DNA of 64,000 nucleotides from assembly GCA_029338735.1 (NCBI GenBank), contig JAQYAY010000027.1, positions 1 through 64,000 of the forward strand. The letters run 5' to 3'. Position 1 is the first letter of the stretch. Each line of letters starts with the position of its first letter. A program made the position numbers and the translations under genes. The notes below the pieces were generated by a model. It ran no database searches and was not told the origin of the DNA. It worked only from the letters and a program-made list of their open reading frames with translations. Origin of the DNA: Lachnospiraceae bacterium (GTDB lineage: Bacteria > Bacillota > Clostridia > Lachnospirales > Lachnospiraceae). Below, piece after piece: positions 26,277-35,188 of the stretch.

Positions 26277-27395
26277 CTAATCCCTGTCCTCTGACTCCTG
26301 ACCCCTTTTAAGGTACTGCCTTATCGAATCAACTAAAGACTGCGCTGCCTTCTGCTGGTATGAGTCTGAGATCAGCTTCTTGTGCTCGTCAGGATTCGTG
26401 AGAAATCCGATCTCTGCAAGAGCACATGGTTCGGCTGAGGTACGGATCAGGTACATCTCGTCGCCTGCGATAGTGCCCTTGCTCGTACATTTCAGATCCT
26501 TCAGCAGGTTCCCTAGGATCAGGTCAGCAAACTTCTTCGATTCACCGGTCTTGTCGCCAGCACGGTAAAGCACGCTTGCGCCATTGATATACGAAATCCT
26601 TCCTGTTGCGGTCGAATTGATATGAACCGACAGGAACAGATCCGGATCAAAGGTACGTGCAAATCTGCCACGTTCTTTCAGGAAGACCTTCCTGTCAGTC
26701 AGTCTCGTATAGAAAAAACCAACCTTCCCGACTCCGTCTATCTGCATAGCCGAAAGCTCATCACCATACTCAGTGAGTTCCGGCATCGCATCGGTTCCGG
26801 TTATATCCTTTATCTTTTTCACAATGGAAAGAGTGATATCTTTCTCGTAGACACCCTCGCATTCAGCACCCTTGTCACGGCCTCCATGCCCGGCATCTAT
26901 CACAACAATCCTGTCAAAATATTCCTTCGGTGAAGTGAAATCGAAGAATACTCTTTTTCCATCTGTAGTCTTCTTTATGAAAAGAGGCTGGTCTGTCGTG
27001 ATCCTGATGGTGCCGCCATTGCCTGACACATTATATGTCATATCGCTGATATTCCTGCCGTTGCCCGACACAGGATAGTCAGCGAAATATGAAGCACTGA
27101 TACCCGGTATATGGATCGAATATCCCTTGTATTCATCCATGGCCTTTATGGTGAATTCCGAGGCCTTGTGTCCCTTAGGGATATGCAGCTCGAGCTCATG
27201 CAGCCTGTCATAGGCAGAAGCATTTTTCTGCTGCTGCCTGACATAAGCGATCAGAGAACCACTGTTATCAGGGACTCTGGTACGTGCAAGTATCGGAGTG
27301 CCCTGCATCGTGTATATGAGCACAAGGCCCCCTACAGCAATCGCCGCAATGATGACCGATACGAGAGTGACAACCCTTGACTCAATCCTTGTCAT
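26277..27395 (-). CDS. N-acetylmuramoyl-L-alanine amidase (Amidase_3), membrane-anchored
   Basis: 372 residues. An N-terminal transmembrane anchor (about 9-30) is followed by a beta-rich domain (about 60-155, possibly AMIN-like) and an Amidase_3 catalytic domain. The zinc ligands are in VIDAGHGGRDKGAECEGVYE and SVHINS, with catalytic Glu in ALAEIGFLTN. It cuts the amide bond between muramic acid and the stem peptide outside the membrane. The start overlaps the upstream methyltransferase by 14 nt. The last residues (GQESEDRD) and stop lie in repeat-like sequence leading into REP copy C. Confidence 0.9.
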   Translation of the reverse strand: MTRIESRVVTLVSVIIAAIAVGGLVLIYTMQGTPILARTRVPDNSGSLIAYVRQQQKNASAYDRLHELELHIPKGHKASEFTIKAMDEYKGYSIHIPGISASYFADYPVSGNGRNISDMTYNVSGNGGTIRITTDQPLFIKKTTDGKRVFFDFTSPKEYFDRIVVIDAGHGGRDKGAECEGVYEKDITLSIVKKIKDITGTDAMPELTEYGDELSAMQIDGVGKVGFFYTRLTDRKVFLKERGRFARTFDPDLFLSVHINSTATGRISYINGASVLYRAGDKTGESKKFADLILGNLLKDLKCTSKGTIAGDEMYLIRTSAEPCALAEIGFLTNPDEHKKLISDSYQQKAAQSLVDSIRQYLKRGQESEDRD

Positions 27396-28533
27396 CGAAA
27401 TACCCCTTCGGCGGCTTCGGACCCGGATACTGATAGTAGTAGGTCTTCATCATTCCATTATATATCTTCCTGTTCTTCTGCGGCTTGCCAAGATACTTCG
27501 GAGCATCCTCCCAGGCCGTGATCACATACAGTGACCACCTGTTCAGACCGTGATACGCATCGGACAGCTTCATATACAGGTCAGGCAGATCTTCCTTATC
27601 TGAGATTCTCTCACCATATGGCGGGTTCGTCACCATGAATCCGTATAGCTTCTGGCTTGAAAAATCAGATACATCTGCCCTTTTGAAATGTATCATCTTA
27701 TCGACTCCTGCGCGTCTTGCATTTTCCCTTGCGATGACTATCATCTCAGGATCAATATCACTTCCGAACAGCTCAGTATGGACAGACTTGTCAACGGCCT
27801 CTAAGAGCCATTTCTTCTCTTCCTTCCATATCTTCCGATTGATCAGATTCGTCCAGTTCATTGATGCAAAATCACGGTACAGCCCCGGCGCAATATTTGC
27901 AGCCATCTGTGCTGCCTCTATGAGAAAAGTTCCGCTGCCGCAGAATGGATCTGCAAGTATCCTGTCGGCTCTCCACGGTGTGAGCATCAGAAGCGCCGAC
28001 GCGAGAGTCTCAGAAATAGGCGCCTTGCCCGTCTTTTTCCTGTAGCCTCTCTTATGAAGCGCCTCTCCAGATGTATCGAGAGTCACTGTCACGACATTTT
28101 TGTATAAAAAAAGTCTGACAGGATAGTCTGCTCCATCCTCCGGGAAATGCTCCAGCCCATAGATCTGTGAAAGCCGCTTTACCATAGCCTTCTTGCCGAC
28201 TCTCTGGAGATCTGTAGTTGAAAAAAGGGCACTCTTCACAGTAGTCGCCTTCGTGACCCAGAATCTGGCATTGCGCGGCAGATATTTCTCCCACGGCAGA
28301 GATTCCATTCCCTGAAAAAAACTCTCGTAATCTGTCGCTGTAAATCTGCCGAGTACGAGGAGAACTCTCTCAGCTGTACGCAGACATAGATTCGACAGCA
28401 CTATGCCCTGCTCATCAGCCGAGTAGCAGACATGCCCGTCTTCAACGCTCGTGATCTCATATCCCAGATCATATATTTCTCTCTTCAGCACTGCCTCAAG
28501 GCCGAAGTGGCATGGTGCCATCAATTCGTACAT
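27382..28533 (-). CDS. RlmL/YpsC-like 23S rRNA N2-guanine methyltransferase
   Basis: 383 residues. An N-terminal ferredoxin-like/THUMP region (about 1-160) is followed by a UPF0020-type SAM methyltransferase domain with DPFCGSGTFLIEAA and the catalytic NPPYGERI. The family methylates guanine N2 in 23S rRNA. MYELMAPCHFG at 28533 is taken as the start because GAGAGG lies 5 nt upstream and the family begins this way. Ten upstream codons are open but lie inside the terminator of the previous gene. Overlap with the amidase suggests coupled expression. Confidence 0.88.
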   Translation of the reverse strand: MYELMAPCHFGLEAVLKREIYDLGYEITSVEDGHVCYSADEQGIVLSNLCLRTAERVLLVLGRFTATDYESFFQGMESLPWEKYLPRNARFWVTKATTVKSALFSTTDLQRVGKKAMVKRLSQIYGLEHFPEDGADYPVRLFLYKNVVTVTLDTSGEALHKRGYRKKTGKAPISETLASALLMLTPWRADRILADPFCGSGTFLIEAAQMAANIAPGLYRDFASMNWTNLINRKIWKEEKKWLLEAVDKSVHTELFGSDIDPEMIVIARENARRAGVDKMIHFKRADVSDFSSQKLYGFMVTNPPYGERISDKEDLPDLYMKLSDAYHGLNRWSLYVITAWEDAPKYLGKPQKNRKIYNGMMKTYYYQYPGPKPPKGYFDDKD

Positions 28534-28552
28534 AAAAACCTCTCTATGCGAA

Positions 28553-28588
28553 AAAGGAGCCATGGCGACAAGCCACAGCTCCTTGAAT
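28553..28588 (-). terminator. Rho-independent terminator
   Basis: On the minus strand AAGGAGC-TG-TGGC pairs with GCCA-TG-GCTCCTT around TTGTC, followed by TTTTTCG. It follows the small-protein gene at 28609 and separates it from the methyltransferase. Confidence 0.85.
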
Positions 28589-28608
28589 TCATTGTATCAG
28601 GGCGAGCA

Positions 28609-28944
28609 TCATGCGAACTCGTCATAATTCTTACCGACAACAGAGTATGCATATGAACTGCCGGAATTGTCATATCCGCCTATCTGAAAAGCAGATGCCA
28701 GATCATTGAAGCCTGCACTGGCTTCTTTTGATTCTGCTGCCTTATCACTGCTTCTTGCTGCTGAGGCATACTTTACAGGACTGACAGGATCGACCTCCTG
28801 TGAAGGATCAATATTTGAAATCCTCTTGGCATAGACATCACTGACCTCTGACTCATTGGAGACATTGTATGCATAATTCCTTGTCCCTACGGCAGACAGC
28901 GGCGATGTCGATATACCGCTTATTCTTCCAATTGAAAGACTCAT
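28609..28944 (-). CDS. Small Ser/Ala-rich protein of unknown function
   Basis: 111 residues, no signal peptide or membrane helix. The composition is Ser, Ala, Asp and Tyr rich with low complexity (SSDKAAESKEASAG), and the start MSLSIGRISGIS is polar. GCAGAGGTGATATCTA upstream of the ATG is a good ribosome site, and a strong terminator follows, so it is a real short transcription unit. The start and repeats of Ser/Asn recall flagellar- or export-associated small proteins, but nothing firm can be said. Confidence 0.6.
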   Translation of the reverse strand: MSLSIGRISGISTSPLSAVGTRNYAYNVSNESEVSDVYAKRISNIDPSQEVDPVSPVKYASAARSSDKAAESKEASAGFNDLASAFQIGGYDNSGSSYAYSVVGKNYDEFA

Positions 28945-29000
28945 TAGATATCACCTCTGCAGATATTTTATAATAAAGCTGTCACGATTGCAAGCCCCAT

Positions 29001-29906
29001 TCACTGTATCAGCGGCGGTGTATTCACGCCTTTAAACACTTCTTCAAGCATATACAGATATTCCTGATATGCTGGGAGATATGACAGATTCTTAAGCACA
29101 TGGGCCACACTCTTGTAATACCAGGCCTGCTGCGCCTCATCCTTCATATTGAACTTGTCCCAGATGTCCGATCCGCTCTGCCTGAAATCCCTTACGGTAG
29201 CTCGGAGATTGCTCACCTTGTCGGCAAGCATGATCATCTGTGATTCGACAGGAGCATTTTTCACATGCTCGAGATTCTCTTCTTTCCGGATTTTCCAGGT
29301 CGCTCCCTTCGGCTCGCCTTCCCTCTTATTCTCAGTTTCAGAAGATACCAGCTTCGTGATCCGGTCTCCGAATTCCTTCTTCAGTTCTTCGGCCGTGCAG
29401 TCGGTATCCTCAAGCACATCATGAAGTGCTGCGGCAGCAATGACATCGGTGTCATCAGTCATTTTCGCAACGAGCATCATCGTCTCAATAGGATGCACGA
29501 TGTACGGGACGTGATTGCCTTTTCTCGTGGCGCCCTTGTGAGCTACAGCCGCGAATCTGATGGCCTTCTCAACAGTGAGCTGTCCCATCGTCGCATCTTC
29601 TTCTACAAATTCAGGGAACTCACCGGCCAAGCCTATCTCTATGAAATCATCAATTCTGATCTTCTCCATCTCAGGAGTCGGATACAGCTCCTCATAATGA
29701 TCCTTGGGATCATCGAGATCGAAGTAACGGCAGTCGTTATCCGGATAATTGCCGCTGCACAACGGACAGTCAGTACATATAGAAAAGTCCGGATCGAAGA
29801 TGGTATTCGCCGCCCTGCAGTAATACCTGTCATCTGTGTCGCTGATGATGCGGTGATCAAACATTCTGTATTCGAGTGTCTGATTTTTCTCGAGTATCTG
29901 CTGCAT
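29001..29906 (-). CDS. HD-domain protein, MESH1/SAH-like (p)ppGpp hydrolase candidate with Cys-rich N-terminus
   Basis: 301 residues. The HD domain (about 110-290) carries the RelA/SpoT hydrolase pattern: H123 in AAVAHKG, H138 in YIVHP, HD at 162-163 and ED at 166-167 (ALHDVLEDTD), then LADKVSNLR. No synthetase or TGS/ACT domain is present, as in small alarmone hydrolases. An extra N-terminal 100 residues contain clustered cysteines (C30, C44, C47, C50, C59), likely a metal site, which is unusual. The start at 29906 has AGGAAGGAGAAG upstream. It lies 25 nt after the ECF S-component gene. Confidence 0.75.
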   Translation of the reverse strand: MQQILEKNQTLEYRMFDHRIISDTDDRYYCRAANTIFDPDFSICTDCPLCSGNYPDNDCRYFDLDDPKDHYEELYPTPEMEKIRIDDFIEIGLAGEFPEFVEEDATMGQLTVEKAIRFAAVAHKGATRKGNHVPYIVHPIETMMLVAKMTDDTDVIAAAALHDVLEDTDCTAEELKKEFGDRITKLVSSETENKREGEPKGATWKIRKEENLEHVKNAPVESQMIMLADKVSNLRATVRDFRQSGSDIWDKFNMKDEAQQAWYYKSVAHVLKNLSYLPAYQEYLYMLEEVFKGVNTPPLIQ

Positions 29907-29931
29907 AACTTCTCCTTCCTGGTAAAAAGTA

Positions 29932-30771
29932 TCAGCCCTTCTGATTCTGTGCCTTACGGCTGGCATATGTAGGAACCACATGAACGAGTGCGCCTGCAAT
30001 GGCTGCAACAATGACAGCAGCAAGAACAGCCTCAATCACGCCGTTGAATCCAATGACACCGAGGATGACTCCTAGAAGCGCATCCTGCGCCACATTGGTG
30101 GCCTTTGCATATGCATCATGATAGAGTATATAGATTGATGGCATAACGATGAGTGTATTCGTAAGAGCACCTGTCAGTCCGGCATATGCATATCCTAATG
30201 CACCTGAATCCTTCTTCAGTGAGAGTGCCATGAGTGCTGCAAAAACAGCCACTGCAATGACAACAGACAGAACTGTTGCTGCTGTGCCGTTCTTCATCTG
30301 TCTTCCAAGAAGCTGTGACAGACCAATGAATGCAATAATACTGATGATTGCATCAAGTATTGTGATCCTGGCCCGCTCAGCACTGCCGCCTGAGAGCTTC
30401 TTCACAAGGAGATATACATAGTATGGAAATACTCCGACAAGAATTCTCGGTACAAAACAGATGAATGCACTCTTGAAAACACCTGAAAGGCCAAACTGCG
30501 ATGCTGCAAGCACAGGTGAGAAAACGAACGCACTGACAGTAGCCGGTGTCACCGTATTCTTGATAAAGCTCGTAAGACCGAAGACGAATCCCAGAAAGGA
30601 TCCTTTCTTCGGTCCTAAAAATATCGCTCCCAGGATGACCGGGATGTGAATAATTGTAGCATTGATCACACCGAGCGGGATATATCCGAGCGGTGTGAAT
30701 GCCATGATAATAATAATTGCTGTGAACAGTGCTGTAAGCACCAGGCTCAAGGTCTCTTTTTTCGTATTCAT
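29932..30771 (-). CDS. ECF transporter S component (substrate unknown)
   Basis: 279 residues, six or more predicted membrane helices. It has the ECF S-component signature near the N-terminus (ALFTAIIIIMAFTPLGYIPLG, split across helix 1) and IPVILGAIFLGPKKGSFLGFVFGL with the conserved helix-3 region. S components bind a vitamin or cofactor precursor and dock to a shared EcfAAT module, not encoded here. The sequence alone does not give the substrate. A TTGCAA-17-TAAAAT promoter sits 37 nt upstream. GAAAGGAAGG precedes the ATG. Confidence 0.85.
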   Translation of the reverse strand: MNTKKETLSLVLTALFTAIIIIMAFTPLGYIPLGVINATIIHIPVILGAIFLGPKKGSFLGFVFGLTSFIKNTVTPATVSAFVFSPVLAASQFGLSGVFKSAFICFVPRILVGVFPYYVYLLVKKLSGGSAERARITILDAIISIIAFIGLSQLLGRQMKNGTAATVLSVVIAVAVFAALMALSLKKDSGALGYAYAGLTGALTNTLIVMPSIYILYHDAYAKATNVAQDALLGVILGVIGFNGVIEAVLAAVIVAAIAGALVHVVPTYASRKAQNQKG

Positions 30772-30807
30772 GAAAATAAAAGCCTTCCTTTCAAAAAATA
30801 TACGCCT

Positions 30808-30836
30808 ATTTTACAGTTTTCTGTATACATTTGCAA
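30808..30836 (-). promoter_or_regulatory. Sigma-A promoter for the ECF S component
   Basis: Minus-strand -35 TTGCAA (30831-30836), 17-bp spacer, -10 TAAAAT (30808-30813). It lies between the S-component gene and the end of the oxidoreductase operon, so the transporter is a separate unit. Confidence 0.75.
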
Positions 30837-30846
30837 CAGAAAAAAT

Positions 30847-32049
30847 TCACAGAATCGGGATCTTAATTGTGCAGTCACTTAGTGGATATGTCGAACATGC
30901 ATGTACATATCCGTACTTCTTGTCGGCATATCTCCTGCCATCTCCTTCTGACGGGACAAACACTTTTCCTGAGACGAGCTTCGACCTGCAGTATCCGCAG
31001 GCGCCTGAACGGCATCTCGTATTGTTCGGGATACCGGCTCTCTCCATTGATACGGCAAAAGGCTCAGCTGATGAAGCATCAATGACAGTCTCTTCAAGTC
31101 CACGCTGTACAGTAAGCTTAAAAGTAGCAGGCCTGAAATCCTTCGGATATCCTTCGGCCTGTGTCACATCACGCGGTGCACCGAACACTTCCATACGGAT
31201 CCGTCTGCGCGGCACATTAAGAGCAGAGAGCTCCCCGCTCACGAAATTGTACATAGGAAGCGGTCCGCATACGAAGTATGATGTCTTACCGTCTGACGGG
31301 TCGCCATATGAATATTTCTTAATGATATCCCTTGACAGAAATCCCTTTTCACCGTCATAGTCAGGCTCACCTGAAATGACATTTATGAAGCGGACCCTGT
31401 CACACTTTATCTGATTGATATGCTTCTCAAGGATGATATCCTTTGTAGACACAGAACCATACAGAATAGTCAGATCACAGTCGAGTGTTCCGTGAGCAAT
31501 CTCCTGAGCCATTGAATAAAATGGAGTGATACCGCTACCGCCAGCCAGTGCCACCACATGGTCAGCATCCCTGAGCGGCTCATAATGGAACTGTCCGAAA
31601 GGCAGGTGGGCTGTAAACTTATCTCCCACCCTGACATTCTCATAGAGCCATGAAGATGCAAATCCGACTCCCGGCTTGCCGTTCCTTATCGTGAGTTCAA
31701 AAAAAGAATCCTCTCCCTGTCTCGCCTGAAACGGTGCTGAGCAGATGGAATACGGTCTTGTAGTTACTGTATCACCGATCTTCAGATCAAGAGAGCAGTA
31801 CTGTCCTGCCTGGAACGGAGGAAGCACGTCACCCTCATCTGCTGCAAAAGTAAACTTTCTTGCAGTCGGTGATACTTCCTCTACCTTTATGACTCTGACA
31901 TGGGTAGCTGCAGGATGAACTTCCTGAGCTATCTCTCTGATATGATCCTTGTATTCATTCGCCGGGCTGCCTGAATCTATGAGCTTTCTTCTGGCTTTTG
32001 TGACTCTGGAGGCACCCGTGACATCTTTTAAAAATCCATTGACCCTCAT
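30847..32049 (-). CDS. NAD(P)H-dependent flavin reductase with C-terminal 2Fe-2S ferredoxin domain
   Basis: 400 residues. An N-terminal leader (about 1-45), then an FNR-type FAD domain (RPYSICSAPF) and an NAD(P) domain (ALAGGSGITPFYSMAQE; YFVCGPLPMYN). The C-terminal plant-type ferredoxin has C-x4-C-x2-C (CRSGACGYC) and a distal Cys (HACSTYP). It would carry electrons from NAD(P)H through FAD to the iron-sulphur cluster and on to a partner, plausibly the flavoenzymes encoded just upstream. Start ATG 32049 overlaps the preceding stop (TGATG), with AAGGAGGGCGCG upstream. Confidence 0.88.
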   Translation of the reverse strand: MRVNGFLKDVTGASRVTKARRKLIDSGSPANEYKDHIREIAQEVHPAATHVRVIKVEEVSPTARKFTFAADEGDVLPPFQAGQYCSLDLKIGDTVTTRPYSICSAPFQARQGEDSFFELTIRNGKPGVGFASSWLYENVRVGDKFTAHLPFGQFHYEPLRDADHVVALAGGSGITPFYSMAQEIAHGTLDCDLTILYGSVSTKDIILEKHINQIKCDRVRFINVISGEPDYDGEKGFLSRDIIKKYSYGDPSDGKTSYFVCGPLPMYNFVSGELSALNVPRRRIRMEVFGAPRDVTQAEGYPKDFRPATFKLTVQRGLEETVIDASSAEPFAVSMERAGIPNNTRCRSGACGYCRSKLVSGKVFVPSEGDGRRYADKKYGYVHACSTYPLSDCTIKIPIL

Positions 32050-33614
32050 CACGCGCCCTCCTTTTCCATTTCAGTAAGAATCATAGTCGCAGCAATTTTT
32101 CCATTATTAATATTGCAGGCCATACCGTCACCAACGAGCTGGTGGGAAGCACATCCTACGAGACCCTTGATATACTGGTCTTTCTCTACATCCTCAAGAC
32201 GGGCAACGACTGAATTGTCCATTGAATGCTGGTATCCGTAGATACCGCCTTTGTAGTCGAGCGTATAGTGAGAGATTGTGACAGGTGTCTCGACCTCAAT
32301 ATCGTAAATGTAATCCTTCAGATTGACTCCGAGTCTCTTCGATACCTGATCTATCATCTGCGAGGCAATCCGTCTCTTCGTCTCGAAATAATTGTCTGCA
32401 TTGACACCATCAAAGCACTCCGGAAGAGGAAGATTCGTGATCGAAAGCGAAGTCATGCCATCCGGCACTCCCTCCGGATTGGCGAAGTTCAGGCAGATCG
32501 TCGTCAGATAATCCCAGTTGCCGAGCTTCCTGCCCTGTGCCCAGAACTTGTCCGTATCCATTGATGTATCTGCTGAGAATACTGAATATGCATGTATATT
32601 CAGAGCCTCCGGTCTCGCATCAAGAAGCATCACAACAGAGAAACACGATACAGACATCGGCATGGCATTGGCATACTGTCTGGCCTTTGCAGGCACTTCC
32701 GACTGTGGCTCGATCATCCTGCCATATACGGTATTCGGATATGGAGCTGATGCGATATAGTCTGCATGGATCTCATCGCCATGCGTAGTACGCACTCCGT
32801 ATACATGACCGTTCTTCACGAGGATCTTGTCAACATTCTGACAGAACTCCATCTGGACTCCGAGCTGCATGCATCTCTCAGCCATTGCAACAGACATCTC
32901 ATGTGAAAATCCTCTTGCGACATAGCTGCCACCGAGCATATAGTCAGCCATCAGGAATGAATAAATGGTAAATGGAAGAGAAGACAACGGCTGTCCGACA
33001 TAGATCCAGTATGCAGACAGGATCTGCCTGACCTGTTTCTTCATATTCGGGAACATACGGTCAATTACTTCCTTCGCCGAATATCCTGCGGTCTTTGCCA
33101 GTGCTTCATGATTCTTAAGTGTCTCGAACTTGGAAATGGTATGTTCATTGAGATAGAGCACAGACTCATAGACTTGCTTCATGATCTCAAAAAGTGCATT
33201 AACATCATCCTTCGAGCCAGGATACTGTGCCTCGATCTCATCTGCACAGATCCAGGTGCCATCATCACGACGGCCTGCATGAAGCTCTATATCAATGCCG
33301 TCCTCAGGTGATACAAAGTCATATGCCTCAGGTACCTTGAGCCACTCGATAGCGACCTTCATGTCGTCTAAGTATTTTCTTATAAAAAGCGGATGCAGCG
33401 GCTTCTCGTCGGACCCGATCGACATCATCTCATGAAGGGTGGCCTCGATCTCGATGCCATCCCTCACAAAAGACGTAGCTATTCCGCCGGGAAGGTTGTG
33501 CCGTTCGAGAACGAGCACATCCTTTCCCTCGGTGGCGAGCTTCATTGCACAGCTCATGCCGGCAAGCGCTCCGCCAATGACGATTACGTCATATTTATCC
33601 TTATAAAACGCCAT
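32049..33614 (-). CDS. CrtI/retinol-saturase-like FAD oxidoreductase
   Basis: 521 residues. The N-terminal FAD-binding motif VIVIGGALAGMSCA is followed by LVLERHNLPGGIATSF. The C-terminal signature (GGIYGYQHSMDN...LVGCASHQLVGDGMACNI) resembles the phytoene desaturase/saturase group, which add or remove hydrogens at conjugated double bonds. In place of GxGxxG the first Gly triplet reads GGALAG. It is translationally coupled to the 2Fe-2S reductase and follows the fatty-acid isomerase homologue by 1 nt. A double-bond saturase acting on the isomerase product is the natural inference; the substrate is unproven. Confidence 0.8.
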   Translation of the reverse strand: MAFYKDKYDVIVIGGALAGMSCAMKLATEGKDVLVLERHNLPGGIATSFVRDGIEIEATLHEMMSIGSDEKPLHPLFIRKYLDDMKVAIEWLKVPEAYDFVSPEDGIDIELHAGRRDDGTWICADEIEAQYPGSKDDVNALFEIMKQVYESVLYLNEHTISKFETLKNHEALAKTAGYSAKEVIDRMFPNMKKQVRQILSAYWIYVGQPLSSLPFTIYSFLMADYMLGGSYVARGFSHEMSVAMAERCMQLGVQMEFCQNVDKILVKNGHVYGVRTTHGDEIHADYIASAPYPNTVYGRMIEPQSEVPAKARQYANAMPMSVSCFSVVMLLDARPEALNIHAYSVFSADTSMDTDKFWAQGRKLGNWDYLTTICLNFANPEGVPDGMTSLSITNLPLPECFDGVNADNYFETKRRIASQMIDQVSKRLGVNLKDYIYDIEVETPVTISHYTLDYKGGIYGYQHSMDNSVVARLEDVEKDQYIKGLVGCASHQLVGDGMACNINNGKIAATMILTEMEKEGA

Positions 33615-33615
33615 A

Positions 33616-34977
33616 TTAGAAGAACCTTTCTACAAGCTCTTTTGAGTACTCGGCTGTCTCGTCCATGTCACCGAATGACATTACTTCGCCTGCGTAGAAG
33701 GTATCATACTTGTCCTGCATTGCCTCGACTTCATCGTACCAGCCTGCTGCATAGTCATCTGAGAATACATGTGGGAAATAATACCACTTGCCCTCATTGA
33801 TCATCTCAGAGGCAGGGTTCTTCATTGTCTTCAGATCATCGAGAACTACCTTCTTGGTCTTCTCATAGTCGAGCTCTGCTCCGCCCTGATGCTTTCTCAG
33901 AGTATATGTGACGATAGGCTGGTTCACATCGTCTCTCCATCTCCTGTAGTAAACCATCAGATGACCAAGACGCTCTGGCGTCATATTCTCGAATACATAG
34001 TATGAAATCTCAGGATGATCCTCAGGCTTTGTGAGAACTGCCATTGTGTCATATCTCTCATAATCGATCTTGTCGAAATGGCTCTTCTCATCATCACGGA
34101 TATCAGCATACTCGCCAAAATACTGAAGAGGTGCTGTAACGATGAGCTTGTCATATGTAGTTGTCTCACCATTGACTGTGACCTCTACCTTGCCGTTGTC
34201 ACGCTCGATCTTCTCGATATTGCTGCCCAGCTGGGCATGATTCGTCAGGTGATCATTCAGATGCTCCCAGATGGACTGGGTTCCGTCTTTCCATGTCCAG
34301 AGATTGATATTAACGAAATTCATGGTAGTCTGGAAATCGAGATACTTGAGTACATATGCTGCAGGAATCTCATCGAAATATCCATATCCGAATGAAGTGA
34401 ATGGTCCGATCCATACATCCTGAACGAGTGGTACTCCGTTCATCTCACAGAACTTCTTAAATGGCATTGACAGATCTTTGAGATTAGGATTCTCACCTGA
34501 TACCCTGTTCTGCTGTGGAGTGCAGTCCCAGCCATCATACTTACCCTGGGCTACTCCTCTGTGACCATTGACATCATATCCCTTGTACTTGCTCTCAAGG
34601 AGACGGCCGAACTCTACGATCTGCTTCTTCATCTTGAACATTCTTGGAATTCCAAGAGGATTCTTCTTCGGATCGAAAGGATGAATGACCTTACCATCCT
34701 TATTCTTGTAATCACGGTTGAGCTTCGGACCGTCATGCGTGATTCCGCAGAATTCCTCAACATCGTGAACTGCATAGTATGACGGAACACCCATGATGGC
34801 GCCCATCTCATAACGTCTGCCATTATACTCAGGAGAGTGGCACTTGCCGCCTACCCATCCGTTTCTCTCAAGGATTGTATAATTCTTGTAGCCCTTCTTC
34901 TCCAGATACATTGCTGCAGAGAGTCCTGCAGGGCCAGCCCCGATAATGCAGATCTTGGTCTGTGGATCAAATTTCAT
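33616..34977 (-). CDS. Polyunsaturated fatty acid double-bond isomerase homologue (FAD)
   Basis: 453 residues from MKFDPQTK (34977; GGAGG 8 nt upstream, with an in-frame ATG two codons earlier). The sequence closely follows the linoleate isomerase PAI of Cutibacterium acnes as recalled: GAGPAGL, GGKCHSP, GRRYEMGAIMGVPSY, AAYVLKYLDF, LWTWKDGTQ, PERLGHLMVYY, WYYFPHVFSDDYAAGW and TFYAGEVMSFG. PAI uses FAD to turn linoleic acid into trans-10,cis-12 conjugated linoleic acid. The length matches. It heads a three-gene operon with a saturase-like flavoenzyme and a reductase, divergent from an acyl ligase and ACP. Confidence 0.85.
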   Translation of the reverse strand: MKFDPQTKICIIGAGPAGLSAAMYLEKKGYKNYTILERNGWVGGKCHSPEYNGRRYEMGAIMGVPSYYAVHDVEEFCGITHDGPKLNRDYKNKDGKVIHPFDPKKNPLGIPRMFKMKKQIVEFGRLLESKYKGYDVNGHRGVAQGKYDGWDCTPQQNRVSGENPNLKDLSMPFKKFCEMNGVPLVQDVWIGPFTSFGYGYFDEIPAAYVLKYLDFQTTMNFVNINLWTWKDGTQSIWEHLNDHLTNHAQLGSNIEKIERDNGKVEVTVNGETTTYDKLIVTAPLQYFGEYADIRDDEKSHFDKIDYERYDTMAVLTKPEDHPEISYYVFENMTPERLGHLMVYYRRWRDDVNQPIVTYTLRKHQGGAELDYEKTKKVVLDDLKTMKNPASEMINEGKWYYFPHVFSDDYAAGWYDEVEAMQDKYDTFYAGEVMSFGDMDETAEYSKELVERFF

Positions 34978-35016
34978 TGTCATTTCCTCCGTTTATACTA
35001 ACAATAACTTTCTTTT

Positions 35017-35045
35017 GGAAACCACTATTTTAAAAAAGAGTTTCC
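35017..35045. promoter_or_regulatory. Inverted repeat in the divergent promoter region
   Basis: GGAAAC (35017-35022) and GTTTCC (35040-35045) flank 17 AT-rich bases in the leader of the isomerase operon. On the minus strand TTTGTA and TATAAG about 16 nt apart lie just upstream (35048-35075) as a weak promoter. It could be an operator or a leader hairpin. Confidence 0.35.
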
Positions 35046-35079
35046 TTATACAGTTTAGCATATTTGTACAAAAAAATAA

Positions 35080-35131
35080 ATTCGTCATTATTCACAAATT
35101 GTGATATCATTTTTTATACAATATGACGAAT
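35080..35131. promoter_or_regulatory. Candidate operators between the isomerase operon and the acyl ligase
   Basis: A perfect 9-bp inverted repeat ATTCGTCAT (35080-35088) / ATGACGAAT (35123-35131) encloses a second palindrome CACAAATTGTG (35093-35103) and the AT-rich TTTTTTATACAATAT. The nested symmetry between divergent genes suggests a shared regulator controls both arms. No regulator gene is nearby. Confidence 0.5.
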
Positions 35132-35188
35132 AGAAGCTATCTGTCATTTATGTTATCCTAGTGGCAGGAATACAGAGAGGTATGAATA

